Source of the DNA: Streptomyces globosus | Lineage (GTDB): Bacteria > Actinomycetota > Actinomycetes > Streptomycetales > Streptomycetaceae | Length of the DNA: 64,000 nt | Direction of reading: 5' to 3' | Assembly: GCF_003325375.1 (NCBI RefSeq) | Contig: NZ_CP030862.1 | Span: 3,971,501-4,035,500, forward strand | Shown here: in pieces, positions 56,391 to 64,000 of the stretch | How the letters are laid out: each line of letters opens with the position of its first letter | Numbering within the stretch: the stretch's first letter is position 1 | Program-made: the position numbers and the translations under genes | Notes under the pieces: model-generated | Told to the model about the DNA's origin: nothing | Seen by the model: the letters and a program-made list of their open reading frames with translations, nothing else | Databases searched by the model: none

Positions 56391-58922
56391 TCACCCACCC
56401 GGGTTCCTGCGGCGCGTACGCAGCGCACTGACGCCCGCCACGAGCAGCAGGACGGCGGCGGCAGCGGCACTGCCTGCCAGGCCGAGCCGCAGTCCCGGCG
56501 GGCGGAAGGCGCACCGGAGCGCGGTGGCGCCGCCGGCCAGGTCCACGGCGATGAGGCCGCCGAGTGTGCGTGGTGTGGTGGCCGGGCCCCCGTCGACCGC
56601 GCACTGCCAGCCCGCCGTCGCGGGTACGGAGACGACCGCGGTTCCCCTGGTTCCGGGGGCGAAGAGGGCTTCCAGCGTATGCCCGCCGCTGCGGAGGCGC
56701 TGCGGGCCGGTGGCCTGCAGGCGGGTGACGGCGTGGTCGAGCGCGGCGTGGTTCAGGCACCCGATCGGGTTCTCGGGAATGTACTGCCTGCGCCCCGAGA
56801 GGACCGTCAGGGTGATCGCCCCGTTCTCCGGTACCTTGCCCAGCGCGGTCAGGCCAAGGCGCGTCATGCTGTGGCGGCCGGAGCCCTTCACCGTCCGGCC
56901 CTGTGCCTCGACCCGGCCGAGGAACCACGGTGCGTACCAGTACGCCTCGGTGCCGGGTGTGCAGGGCGCGGTGAACGTGCGGCCGGAGCTGCCCTCCGGG
57001 TCCGAGGCCAGCGCCCAGCCGCGGCCGGCGACGGGTTCGGGGGGCGCACCGGTTGAGGGGCGGAGCCGGGGCACCTCGTAGACGCGGGCGCCGAGCACGC
57101 GTTCCTGGCGGGCGAAGACGGTGGCGTCCGTACCGGCGTGGTCGAGGATCGTGCCGGGAGGCCGGACGGTGACGATGGGTGGCGCCGGCACCGTCGGCCG
57201 AGTGAGGCCGCGGGAGCCCGCACTCCGGTCGGTGTAGCTGCTGATTCCCATGATCACTCGGCTGACGGGGTCGGTGAAGCTCAGCGTGTGCCGGCCTTGG
57301 ATGTACCAGCCCGCGCCGAGCCGGTGCAGCGCTTCAGCGGTGCGTGCGGGCACGTAGCTGCTGTAGTAGGAACCGCCTTGTCCGGCAAGCAGCATGGGAT
57401 CGTTGTTGGCGTACTCGTGGGGGCCGGGGTCGGTGCGGGTGACCGGCCAGTCGTCGGCCGACCTGAGGAGTTCGTACGTGGCCGCGGACTCGCTGTCGTA
57501 CGTGCGCTTGGGCGTCCACCAGGCGTAGGCGTCGCGGAGGACCGTGGTGTTGAAGACCGTGTAGGCCGACGTGAGGAAGACCGTCACGGCCAGTGCCGCG
57601 GTCAGCGCGGCGCGCCGTCGGCGACGCCCCCGGTACCTGTCCCGCGTCAGCAGCAGTGCCAGGGGGACGAGGCCGGCGGCCGCCAGCAGCCACGGGCCGC
57701 GGGTCATGTGCGTGCTGTCCCGGACGGACAGGATCAGGACGAGCAGGACGCCCGCTCCGCACAGCAGTTCCCGGGGGCCGGGCTCACGCGCGAGCGCCAG
57801 CCACGCCGCGGACACCAGGACTGCGGTCAGGGCGAGGGAGGCGCGGTAGGGGCTGCCGTTCGGCATCGCCCCTCCGTGCCAGATCAGGATCGTGGGCAGC
57901 CACACGAACGAAGCTGCCATGGCAGCGATGAGGAAGAGCCAGCAGAAGCGTTCCCTGAGCGGCACCCGGCGGATGAAGGGCAGCGTGGCGACGAGCAGCA
58001 GGGGCAGCATGCCCACGGAGACGCGGGGTCCCTCGGACAGCCCACCCGGCAGCAGCTGCGCCAGGTAGTGGGCTGCGGTGGGTGGGCCTTGGTAGGTCCT
58101 CACCGGCGCCGGCTGCGCTGCGTGAGCCGCCTTGAGGCTGACCGCGAGTACGGGCGCGGTGAGGAGGACGCCGGTCAGGGTCATGGAAGCGGCGCGGAGC
58201 AGGCTGTCCAGCCGCTCCCGGCCTGTCCGCACGTCAAGGAACAGACGCACGAGCAGGACCAGGGCCATGCCGAGGGTGGCCATCGCCGCGGTGTAGAAGT
58301 TGCCTGCCCAGGAGAGGGCGACAAGAAGGGCGCCCGCCACCCAGCGCCGCCGGTGCAGGCACCAGTCGTAGGCGATGCCGACCAGGGGGAGCGCCACCAG
58401 ACCCCACATCCACATGGGGTCTGCGAAGCCGTCGGAGATCGTCCACGCGCTCAGGCCGAAGCAGACGGAGAGGAGGGCCCGCAGCCATGGGGAGCCCGGG
58501 TGCAGTCGGCCCAGGAAGAGGGTCATGAGGGCTGAGGCAAGGCCGATGCTGAACAGGGTGACGAGGAACACCGGAAATTCCACGAGGTGGCGTGGAAAGC
58601 CCCCGACGAGCCAGGAGAACGGGTTCATCAGGTAGGTGAAGAAGTCGCTGAGGAAGGGTGTGCCGTATCCGCTCGACCAGTTGAAGTAGAGGTCGCCGGT
58701 CGTGTTGCCGTGCATCAGGTCCCACAGGTGGGCGTGGAACGGCACGAGCTGGTTGCCGAGGTCGTTGACGGCACGCGACCGCCCGCCGAAGGGGTAGGTG
58801 CCGTGCACGGCCATCGCGAGACAGTAGGCGCCCATGGACAGGAGCGCTGCGCACCAGGCGGCCGTGGTCTGAGCGGTGGGAAGACGGAACGGAACATGCG
58901 CCTTCGGGGAGGGGGACGTCAT
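56391..58922 (-). CDS. YfhO-family multi-pass membrane protein (843 aa)
   Basis: After a short soluble N-terminus, 12-14 hydrophobic helices begin AWCAALLSMGAYCLAMAV. The family signature is the first extracytoplasmic loop RAVNDLGNQLVPFHAHLWDL with Asp and FNWSSGYGTPFLSDFFTYLM, then NPFSWLVGGFP. A C-terminal extracytoplasmic β-rich domain (~500-800) and one last helix (GLAGSAAAAAVLLLVAGVSA) follow. YfhO proteins are GT-C-type glycosyltransferases linked to glycosylation of lipoteichoic acid or surface polymers. The donor and acceptor are unknown here. Start at ATG 58922. Confidence 0.88.
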   Translation of the reverse strand: MTSPSPKAHVPFRLPTAQTTAAWCAALLSMGAYCLAMAVHGTYPFGGRSRAVNDLGNQLVPFHAHLWDLMHGNTTGDLYFNWSSGYGTPFLSDFFTYLMNPFSWLVGGFPRHLVEFPVFLVTLFSIGLASALMTLFLGRLHPGSPWLRALLSVCFGLSAWTISDGFADPMWMWGLVALPLVGIAYDWCLHRRRWVAGALLVALSWAGNFYTAAMATLGMALVLLVRLFLDVRTGRERLDSLLRAASMTLTGVLLTAPVLAVSLKAAHAAQPAPVRTYQGPPTAAHYLAQLLPGGLSEGPRVSVGMLPLLLVATLPFIRRVPLRERFCWLFLIAAMAASFVWLPTILIWHGGAMPNGSPYRASLALTAVLVSAAWLALAREPGPRELLCGAGVLLVLILSVRDSTHMTRGPWLLAAAGLVPLALLLTRDRYRGRRRRRAALTAALAVTVFLTSAYTVFNTTVLRDAYAWWTPKRTYDSESAATYELLRSADDWPVTRTDPGPHEYANNDPMLLAGQGGSYYSSYVPARTAEALHRLGAGWYIQGRHTLSFTDPVSRVIMGISSYTDRSAGSRGLTRPTVPAPPIVTVRPPGTILDHAGTDATVFARQERVLGARVYEVPRLRPSTGAPPEPVAGRGWALASDPEGSSGRTFTAPCTPGTEAYWYAPWFLGRVEAQGRTVKGSGRHSMTRLGLTALGKVPENGAITLTVLSGRRQYIPENPIGCLNHAALDHAVTRLQATGPQRLRSGGHTLEALFAPGTRGTAVVSVPATAGWQCAVDGGPATTPRTLGGLIAVDLAGGATALRCAFRPPGLRLGLAGSAAAAAVLLLVAGVSALRTRRRNPGG

Positions 58923-59146
58923 CTCGTGGGTACGCCCCCCGCGCGACGGCTCCCCGGTGGGCCACCCGACCTGAGGGCAGAGTTCCCCGGATGCTTCGGC
59001 TGGAGGTTGCGTTCTCGCACGTGGTGTCCTCTCGCGGGCACAACTGCGGCATGCGGAACGAAGCTAAACCGCGCCCTTCACCGCTGCCACGCAAGAGCCG
59101 CTGTTCGTGGGCACACCGGCACCCGGCGCCGCCGGCCCTCCGGCCG

Positions 59147-59878
59147 CTACCCCCCGCCCCCGTCCAGCCGGTACACGGCGAACGCCCGGCCGATCACCGG
59201 CATCGCCACGTTCCTGACGCGGACTCCGCCCTCCGTCATGCCGTGTTCCGTGCCGTGGTGGGCGTGCCCGTGGACCGCCAGGTGCGCGCCCACTTCGTCG
59301 ATCGCCTCCGCCAGCAGGTGGCTTCCGAGGAAGGGGTAGATCTCCAGCGGCTCCCCCGCCAGGGTGTCGGGGACGGGGGCGAAGTGGGTCAGGGCGACCC
59401 GTACGTCGCAGCCGTCCGCGGCGAGTTCCGTCAGGGCGCCGTGCAGGGCTTCGGCGGCCTGGCGCGCCGTGCGGACGAACGCCTTCATCTCCGGCTCGCC
59501 GAACTCGCCCGCGCAGCGGCCCGCGAAGCCGCCGCAGAACCCTTTGGCCCCGGCCACGCCGACCTGGGTGCCGCCCGCGTCGATGCGTACGGAGTCGCCC
59601 TCCAGGACCGTCACGCCCGCTTCGCGGAGGACGTCGGCGACCTCGTCCTGCCGGTCGCTCTGGTAGTCGTGGTTGCCGAGCACCGCGACGACGGGGACGG
59701 GGAGGCCCTTCACCTCGCCGGCGACCACGGCCGCCTCCTCCGGGGTTCCGTGGCGGGTCAGGTCGCCGGCCAGGAGCAGCAGGTCGGCCCGTTCCCCGAG
59801 GGTGTCGAAGGCGGGCCGCAGCAGTCCTTCGGAGCCGGGCGCGAGGTGGATGTCGCCGACCGCGGCGATGCGCGTCAT
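59147..59878 (-). CDS. Calcineurin-like metallophosphoesterase (243 aa)
   Basis: ATG 59878 with GGAGG seven bases upstream. Motifs AVGDIHL, LLLAGDLTRHGTPEE, AVLGNHDYQ, LTHFAPVP and VHGHAHHG give the dinuclear metal site. The substrate is unknown; members hydrolyse phosphoesters of nucleotides, sugars or proteins. The start overlaps the BON gene by 4 bases, so both belong to one operon with the nucleotidyltransferase. Confidence 0.9.
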   Translation of the reverse strand: MTRIAAVGDIHLAPGSEGLLRPAFDTLGERADLLLLAGDLTRHGTPEEAAVVAGEVKGLPVPVVAVLGNHDYQSDRQDEVADVLREAGVTVLEGDSVRIDAGGTQVGVAGAKGFCGGFAGRCAGEFGEPEMKAFVRTARQAAEALHGALTELAADGCDVRVALTHFAPVPDTLAGEPLEIYPFLGSHLLAEAIDEVGAHLAVHGHAHHGTEHGMTEGGVRVRNVAMPVIGRAFAVYRLDGGGG

Positions 59879-60150
59879 GGAAGGTCCTCCAGGTCGCCTT
59901 CGGAGGGTGGGAGCACTCCTGCGAGGCGGATGTCGTGCCGCCACTGGAGGCCGTCCAGTTCCTCGGCGGCGATGCTCAGCACCTGCTCGCGGCACGCGGC
60001 GGTGGTGACCGTCCCGGTCAGGACGGTGATGGGGCCGTGCAGGTCGATCTGGACGCCGAGTTCGGCGAGGTCGTCGCGGGCCAGGCGCTCGCGGAGGCGC
60101 TCGGCCCGGTAGGCGACGGGTTCGTCGTGTCGGCGAGCGGGCCCGTTCAT
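59875..60150 (-). CDS. BON-domain protein (91 aa)
   Basis: The product MNGPARRHDEPVAYRAERLR continues ERLARDDLAELGVQIDLHGP and ITVLTGTVTTAACREQVLSI; V-x-L-x-G-x-V is the BON signature. No signal peptide, so it is cytoplasmic here. It overlaps both operon neighbours by 4 bases. BON domains bind phospholipid or other partners; the role is unknown. Confidence 0.85.
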   Translation of the reverse strand: MNGPARRHDEPVAYRAERLRERLARDDLAELGVQIDLHGPITVLTGTVTTAACREQVLSIAAEELDGLQWRHDIRLAGVLPPSEGDLEDLP

Positions 60151-60821
60151 GGGCGCGGCTCCTTCCCGGACGCCTCCGCCCGGTCGCCGTTCCGGCCGCC
60201 GCCCCGCTCGCGCAGCCGCGCCCGGGGCTCGATGACGTCGAGGTGTTCCAGGAGGTACAGGAAGGCGTCGGCGAGCGGCATGTCGCGGTACTCCCGGTCG
60301 AGTCGGACCCAGTCGATCCGCTCGCGCAGGACGCGGGCGACGGGCAGCAGGTCCCCGAAGTCGCAGTAGTGCTCGGTGAGGGCGGCGAGCCTGCCGTCCA
60401 TCAGGTCCGTGGGAGCGAGGACGGGCATGTACACGGAGGCGACGGAGCGGACCTCGGCGCGGGCGAGCAGCTCCGCGCCCACCGGCCGCCGCGCGAGTTC
60501 GAAGATCAGGTCGATCTGCTCGCCGTCGGCGAATCCCTTGACCAGCCAGTCCTCGGACGACTCGCGCATCTCGATGCCGCCCTTGCGGAGTGCCGCGACG
60601 ACTTCCTCGGCGTCCTCGGGGCGCACGCAGAAGTCCGTGTCGTGCTGGAACCGGGCGGGTGCTCCGTGGGCGAATGCGGCGACGCTGCCGGCGAGTGCGA
60701 AGGGTCTGCCGGAGGCCTTGAGCAGCGATGCGACGCGTTTGGTCACTTCCAGGATTGCGCCGGTGTGGTCTTGCGGCAGCTCACCGGTCTCGGTGGTTGG
60801 CGCAGGAACGTGATGGCTCAT
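60147..60821 (-). CDS. Nucleotidyltransferase-fold protein (224 aa)
   Basis: ATG 60821 has GGGAG eight bases upstream; longer reading upstream is antisense to the hemerythrin gene. The core GRPFALAGSVAAFAHGAPAR, FQHDTDFCVRPEDAEEVVAA and GEQIDLIFELARRPVG is a minimal nucleotidyltransferase (GS...D/E-x-D). PTDLMDGRLAALTEHYCDFG and VRLDREYRDMPLADAFLYLL follow. The family includes antibiotic-modifying and uncharacterised NTases. It is the first gene of an operon with BON and phosphoesterase genes. Confidence 0.82.
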   Translation of the reverse strand: MSHHVPAPTTETGELPQDHTGAILEVTKRVASLLKASGRPFALAGSVAAFAHGAPARFQHDTDFCVRPEDAEEVVAALRKGGIEMRESSEDWLVKGFADGEQIDLIFELARRPVGAELLARAEVRSVASVYMPVLAPTDLMDGRLAALTEHYCDFGDLLPVARVLRERIDWVRLDREYRDMPLADAFLYLLEHLDVIEPRARLRERGGGRNGDRAEASGKEPRP

Positions 60822-61049
60822 GGGTCGGCTCCCGGGTCGGCCGGTGGTCGTGAGCGCCTTCCCGTCGGCGGGCCCGGTCAAACCGGGTCCGCCGGTCGGC
60901 GCAGGGCCGTGCATGGTGCGGGGGCGGTGGGGCAAGCGCGGGTCTCCGGCGCAGGCCCCGCAGGGGGTCGGCGCCGCGTGCGGCCGCCGCCGCGTGCACG
61001 GCGCGGCGAGCCGGACGGCAGGGCAAGGACACGAGAGAGGAGCACGGCC

Positions 61050-61613
61050 ATGGGACACGGCGGAGACGTCGTTCACGAGCTGACCGCCGACCACGACGAG
61101 GTGCGGGGCTTCTTCGCGGACCTCGCGAACGCCACCCCCGCCGAGGAGCGCCGCACCCTGGTGGACCTGCTGACGATCGAGCTGGTGCGGCACTCCGTGG
61201 CGGAGGAGGAGTACCTCTACCCGGCGGTACGCAAGCACGTGCCGGGCGGCGACGCGATCGCCGACCGCGAGATCGCGGACCACGCCCGCGTCGAGGTGGT
61301 GCTGAAGGAGCTGGAGGCGGTCGACGCCGCGGGGCCGGAGTTCGACCGGATGGTCGCCGACCTGCGGAACGAGGTGCTGGAGCACATCCGCGACGAGGAG
61401 GCGAACCTGTTCCCGGCGCTGCGGCGCGCCTGCGACAAGGAGGTCCTCCACGAGCTCGGGGACCGGATCCGGCTGGCGAAGAAGCTGGCGCCGACGCGGC
61501 CGCACCCGGGGAAGCCGTCGGAGCCGCCGGCGAACAAGCTGCTCGCGCCGGGGCTGGGCCTGGTCGACCGGGCGCGGGACTTCGTCTCCGGGCGCGGCCG
61601 GACCGGTTCCTGA
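61050..61613 (+). CDS. Hemerythrin HHE-domain protein (187 aa)
   Basis: ATG 61050 with AGAGAGGAG upstream. Iron-ligand motifs: ELTADHDEVRGFFADL, HSVAEEEYLYPAVRKH, DHARVEVVLKELEAV and HIRDEEANLFPAL form the four-helix bundle with a diiron site. The C-terminus (PGKPSEPPANKLLAPGLGLV) is a disordered tail. Such actinobacterial proteins are thought to sense O2, NO or redox stress. Monocistronic, followed by a hairpin terminator. Confidence 0.9.
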   Translation: MGHGGDVVHELTADHDEVRGFFADLANATPAEERRTLVDLLTIELVRHSVAEEEYLYPAVRKHVPGGDAIADREIADHARVEVVLKELEAVDAAGPEFDRMVADLRNEVLEHIRDEEANLFPALRRACDKEVLHELGDRIRLAKKLAPTRPHPGKPSEPPANKLLAPGLGLVDRARDFVSGRGRTGS

Positions 61614-61635
61614 TCCGGGGCGCCCTCCCCGCCGC

Positions 61636-61665
61636 CAAGGGGCCGGTTCCCGGCCGGGCCCCTTG
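61636..61665 (+). terminator. Hairpin after the hemerythrin gene
   Basis: CAAGGGGC pairs with GCCCCTTG around an inner CGG/CCG stem; no T-tract follows. It lies 22 bases past the stop. Confidence 0.55.
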
Positions 61666-61752
61666 CCCCTGCCCTCACCCCTCTGCGCCTCCGTGTCTCA
61701 ACATGCAGAACGATCTGTCTCGCATTACGGCCACAGGCCTACAGTGCCGGGT

Positions 61753-63126
61753 GTGGACACGCCAAGGATGACGCGCAGTTGGGCCATGCTCGCCCTCGGG
61801 ACCTGCGGCCAGACCGCCAGTACGACGGCCCTGTACGGCCTCGCGTACCTGATCCCCGCGTTTCAGCGGGACCTGGGCGTCTCGCTTGCCGGCGCCGGCC
61901 TGCTGGTCTCGTGCCCGATCGCCGGGATCCTCCTCGGCCTGGTCGGCTGGGGCGCGGTCGCCGACCGGTACGGGGAGCGGCTGGCCCTGACCGCCGGGCT
62001 GTTCGCCGCCACCGCGGCGATGGCGGCGGCCGCTGCCGTCGCCGCCGGCGATGCCACCCTCCTGGGCCTGCTGCTGGTCGCGGCGGGCGCCGGCGGGTCG
62101 TCCGTCAACTCGGCGTCGGGGCGGCTGGTCATCGGCTGGTTCCCGCCCGGCCGGCGCGGGATGGCGATGGGGGTGCGGCAGGCGTCGCAGCCGGTGGGTA
62201 CGGCGGTGGCCGCGGCGGCGCTGCCGCCGCTGGCCGACGGCGCGGGTGTGGGCGCGGCGTTCGGCCTGTGCGCGGTGCTGTGCGGGGTGACGGGCGCGGC
62301 CATCGCCGTGTTCGCCGTGGACCCGCCGCGCCCGGGCGGCCCGGGCGGCCCGGTGCGCCGGGAGCAGCCCGGCGGGCCCGTGCCCGTGTCCGTGTCCCGG
62401 GGCCGGGCGGTCGCGGCCCGGCCGCCGTCCCCGTACCGCCGCAGCGCCGGCGGCGGGCACCTGTGGCGGCTGCATGCCGTCGCGGCGGCGCTGTGCGTGC
62501 CGCAGTTCGTGGTCACGGGTTTCGCGCTGCTGTTCCTGACGCAGGAGCGGGGCTGGTCCGCCGCCGCGGCCGGGACCGTCCTGGCCGCGGTGAACCTGGC
62601 CGGGGCCGGGGTGCGGCTGCTGGCGGGGTGGTGGTCGGACGCGGTGGGCAGCCGGGTACGGCCGATGCGGTGGCTGGCCGTGGCGACGGCTGCGGACCTG
62701 GCGCTGCTCGCGGCGGGCGCCGTGTGGCCGTCGGCGGCGGGTACGGCGGCCCTGCTGGCGGCGTCGGCGCTGACGGTCAGCACGAACGGCCTGCACAACA
62801 CCGCGGTCGCGGAGTGTGCGGGCCCGGACTGGGCGGGCCGGGCCCTGGGCGTGCACGGGACGGGCCAGCACGTGGCGATCGTGCTGGTGCCGCCGTTGGC
62901 GGGTGCGCTGATCACCGGCTTCGGTTTCGCTCCGGCGTTCGCGTCGGCCGCCTTGGCGGCCGTACTGGCGGTGGCCGTGCTCCCGAGGGCCGACGGGGCG
63001 GCCCGCTGGGCGGGCCCGGGCGCCGCAGCCCCGGGCACCGAAGCCCCCGGCACCGCGCCCGCCCCGCTCACCGGCGGCGCTTCTCCCTCAGGAAGCGGTG
63101 CAGCCGGCCCCACGGCCAGGCGTTGA
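61753..63126 (+). CDS. Major facilitator superfamily transporter (457 aa)
   Basis: GTG 61753 is seven bases downstream of TACAGT, a fitting -10 for a leaderless mRNA; ATG 61768 is an alternative. Twelve helices are predictable, with the MFS loop GWGAVADRYGERLALTAGL between TM2 and TM3, GRLVIGWFPPGRRGMAMGVR and ASQPVGTAVAAAALPP, then a central loop of ~60 residues and the second half (FVVTGFALLFLTQERGWSAA, AGWWSDAVGSRVRPMRWLAV). The substrate is unknown; it resembles nitrate/cyanate-type or drug exporters. The last 59 bases overlap the convergent PHP gene. Confidence 0.88.
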   Translation: MDTPRMTRSWAMLALGTCGQTASTTALYGLAYLIPAFQRDLGVSLAGAGLLVSCPIAGILLGLVGWGAVADRYGERLALTAGLFAATAAMAAAAAVAAGDATLLGLLLVAAGAGGSSVNSASGRLVIGWFPPGRRGMAMGVRQASQPVGTAVAAAALPPLADGAGVGAAFGLCAVLCGVTGAAIAVFAVDPPRPGGPGGPVRREQPGGPVPVSVSRGRAVAARPPSPYRRSAGGGHLWRLHAVAAALCVPQFVVTGFALLFLTQERGWSAAAAGTVLAAVNLAGAGVRLLAGWWSDAVGSRVRPMRWLAVATAADLALLAAGAVWPSAAGTAALLAASALTVSTNGLHNTAVAECAGPDWAGRALGVHGTGQHVAIVLVPPLAGALITGFGFAPAFASAALAAVLAVAVLPRADGAARWAGPGAAAPGTEAPGTAPAPLTGGASPSGSGAAGPTARR

Positions 63127-64000
63127 CGACGTCCTCCTTCGTCAGCCAGCCGCGCTGCGCCGTGCCCACCCCGTACCGCAGGTAGGGCAGGTGGACGGTG
63201 GCGTGGGCGTCGGTGTTGACGGCGAACTTCACGCCGTGGCGCTTCGCCCGCAGGATGTCCTCGTCGCAGAGGTCGAGGCGCTCGGGGTGCGAGTTGACCT
63301 CCAGGGCGGTCCCGGTGCGGGCGCAGGCCGCGAAGACGGCGTCGAAGTCGGCGTCGACGCCGGGCCGGATGCCGAGCCGGCGGGTGGTCGGGTGCCCGAG
63401 GACGGCGACGTACGGGTTCTCGCAGGCGCGGATGATCCGGCTGGTCATGGCCTCCCGGGTCTGCCCGAAGTGGGAGTGGACGGAGGCGATGCACAGGTCG
63501 AAGCCGGCGAGGAAGTCGTCCGGCCAGTCCAGGCCGCCGTCCGGGCCGATGTTGAGTTCGGTGCCGTGCAGCAGCCGCATGCCGCGGAGCGTGCGGTCGA
63601 GGGCGCGGAGCCGATCCCGCTGGGCGAGGGCCTTCTCCTTCGTCATGCGCTGCATGGCGAGGTCGGGGGCGTGGTCGGTGACCGCGTAGTAGGCGTAGCC
63701 GCGGGCGGCGGCCGCGGCGGCCATGTCCTCCAGGGAGGCGAGGCCGTCGGTGAGGTCGGTGTGGGTGTGCAGGTCTCCGCGAATGTCGCGTTCGGTGACC
63801 AGCTCGGGCAGTTCGCCGCGGAGGGCGGCGGCGATCTCCCCGCGGTCCTCGCGCAGCGCCGGGGGGATCCAGGGCAGGCCGAGCCGGGCGTAGACGTCCT
63901 CCTCCGTCTCGGAGGCGAGGTTCTCGCCGGTCTCGGCGTCGAAGAGGCCGTACTCGGAGAGCTTGAGGCCGTGGCGGGCGGCGAGCTCGCGGGTGCGGAT
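63068..64000 (-). CDS. PHP-domain protein, DNA polymerase X/YcdX type, partial (N-terminus off the right edge)
   Basis: The visible 310 residues hold a linker (GLFDAETGENLASETEEDVY, ARLGLPWIPPALREDRGE) followed by a full PHP domain: DLHTHTDLTDG, YYAVTDHAPD, LLHGTELNIGPDGGLDW, IASVHSHFG, VLGHPTTRR, EVNSHPERLD and AVNTDAHA supply the His/Asp metal ligands. This C-terminal half with the preceding linker is typical of bacterial PolX (polymerase β-like plus PHP 3'-5' exonuclease), involved in base-excision repair. The start and the polymerase domain lie beyond the window. Confidence 0.85.
   Translation of the reverse strand: MRTRELAARHGLKLSEYGLFDAETGENLASETEEDVYARLGLPWIPPALREDRGEIAAALRGELPELVTERDIRGDLHTHTDLTDGLASLEDMAAAAAARGYAYYAVTDHAPDLAMQRMTKEKALAQRDRLRALDRTLRGMRLLHGTELNIGPDGGLDWPDDFLAGFDLCIASVHSHFGQTREAMTSRIIRACENPYVAVLGHPTTRRLGIRPGVDADFDAVFAACARTGTALEVNSHPERLDLCDEDILRAKRHGVKFAVNTDAHATVHLPYLRYGVGTAQRGWLTKEDVVNAWPWGRLHRFLREKRRR

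Overview
The window is very GC-rich, with third-position G/C bias, frequent GTG/TTG starts, SARP-type regulators, 4-bp start/stop overlaps and probable leaderless genes. This points to a Streptomyces or close actinomycete chromosome. Several genes (contractile-injection cluster, polyketide genes, FUSC and YfhO membrane proteins) fit a Streptomyces accessory or arm-proximal region. All assignments come from reading the sequence; no database search was run.

Region 1 (1-26.1 kb) is an extracellular/cytoplasmic contractile injection system (CIS) locus. It opens with two divergent, closely similar SARP/NB-ARC regulators and a LuxR-type regulator. Next come a cap protein (DUF4255/Pvc16-like) and an AAA+ ATPase (Pvc15-like). 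A membrane protein and a third SARP regulator lie on the opposite strand. The structural operon follows: sheath, tube 1, two small proteins, a 1079-residue Pro/Ala-rich protein, tube 2, LysM adaptor, VgrG-like spike, gp25, baseplate J, tail protein I, and finally a zinc-ribbon/transmembrane/discoidin-like protein resembling CisA. No obvious tape measure, PAAR tip or tail fibre gene is present.

Region 2 (26.1-37.7 kb) has a GNAT/SnoaL fusion and a small membrane protein, then a compact polyketide operon: methyltransferase, acyl-AMP ligase-ACP-KS-AT-ACP-TE synthase, and acyl-CoA oxidase-like protein. It ends at a hairpin terminator with a T-tract.

Region 3 (37.97-39.1 kb) holds the most unusual feature. 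Two tandem structured RNAs on the minus strand have tRNA T-arm and D-arm consensus in inverted order, around a closed acceptor-like stem. This is the architecture of YrlA-type Y RNAs (tRNA mimics). A conserved protein of unknown function lies directly upstream, and no Ro60/TROVE gene is in the window.

Region 4 (39.1-46.3 kb) carries a PadR regulator with an SGNH esterase, a SnoaL-like protein with a likely PadR operator, an MscS channel, a DUF6153/DUF305 pair, and an alpha/beta hydrolase facing a MarR regulator over a near-perfect 27-bp palindrome. The stretch 46.4-47.9 kb has no credible gene but contains a large imperfect inverted repeat with nested tandem repeats.

Region 5 (47.9-64 kb) contains peptide deformylase, a FUSC exporter, an EF-G paralogue preceded by a 35-codon leader ORF and attenuator-like hairpins, a secreted PIG-L deacetylase, a YfhO membrane protein, a metallophosphoesterase/BON/nucleotidyltransferase operon, a hemerythrin protein, an MFS transporter and a partial PolX/PHP protein.
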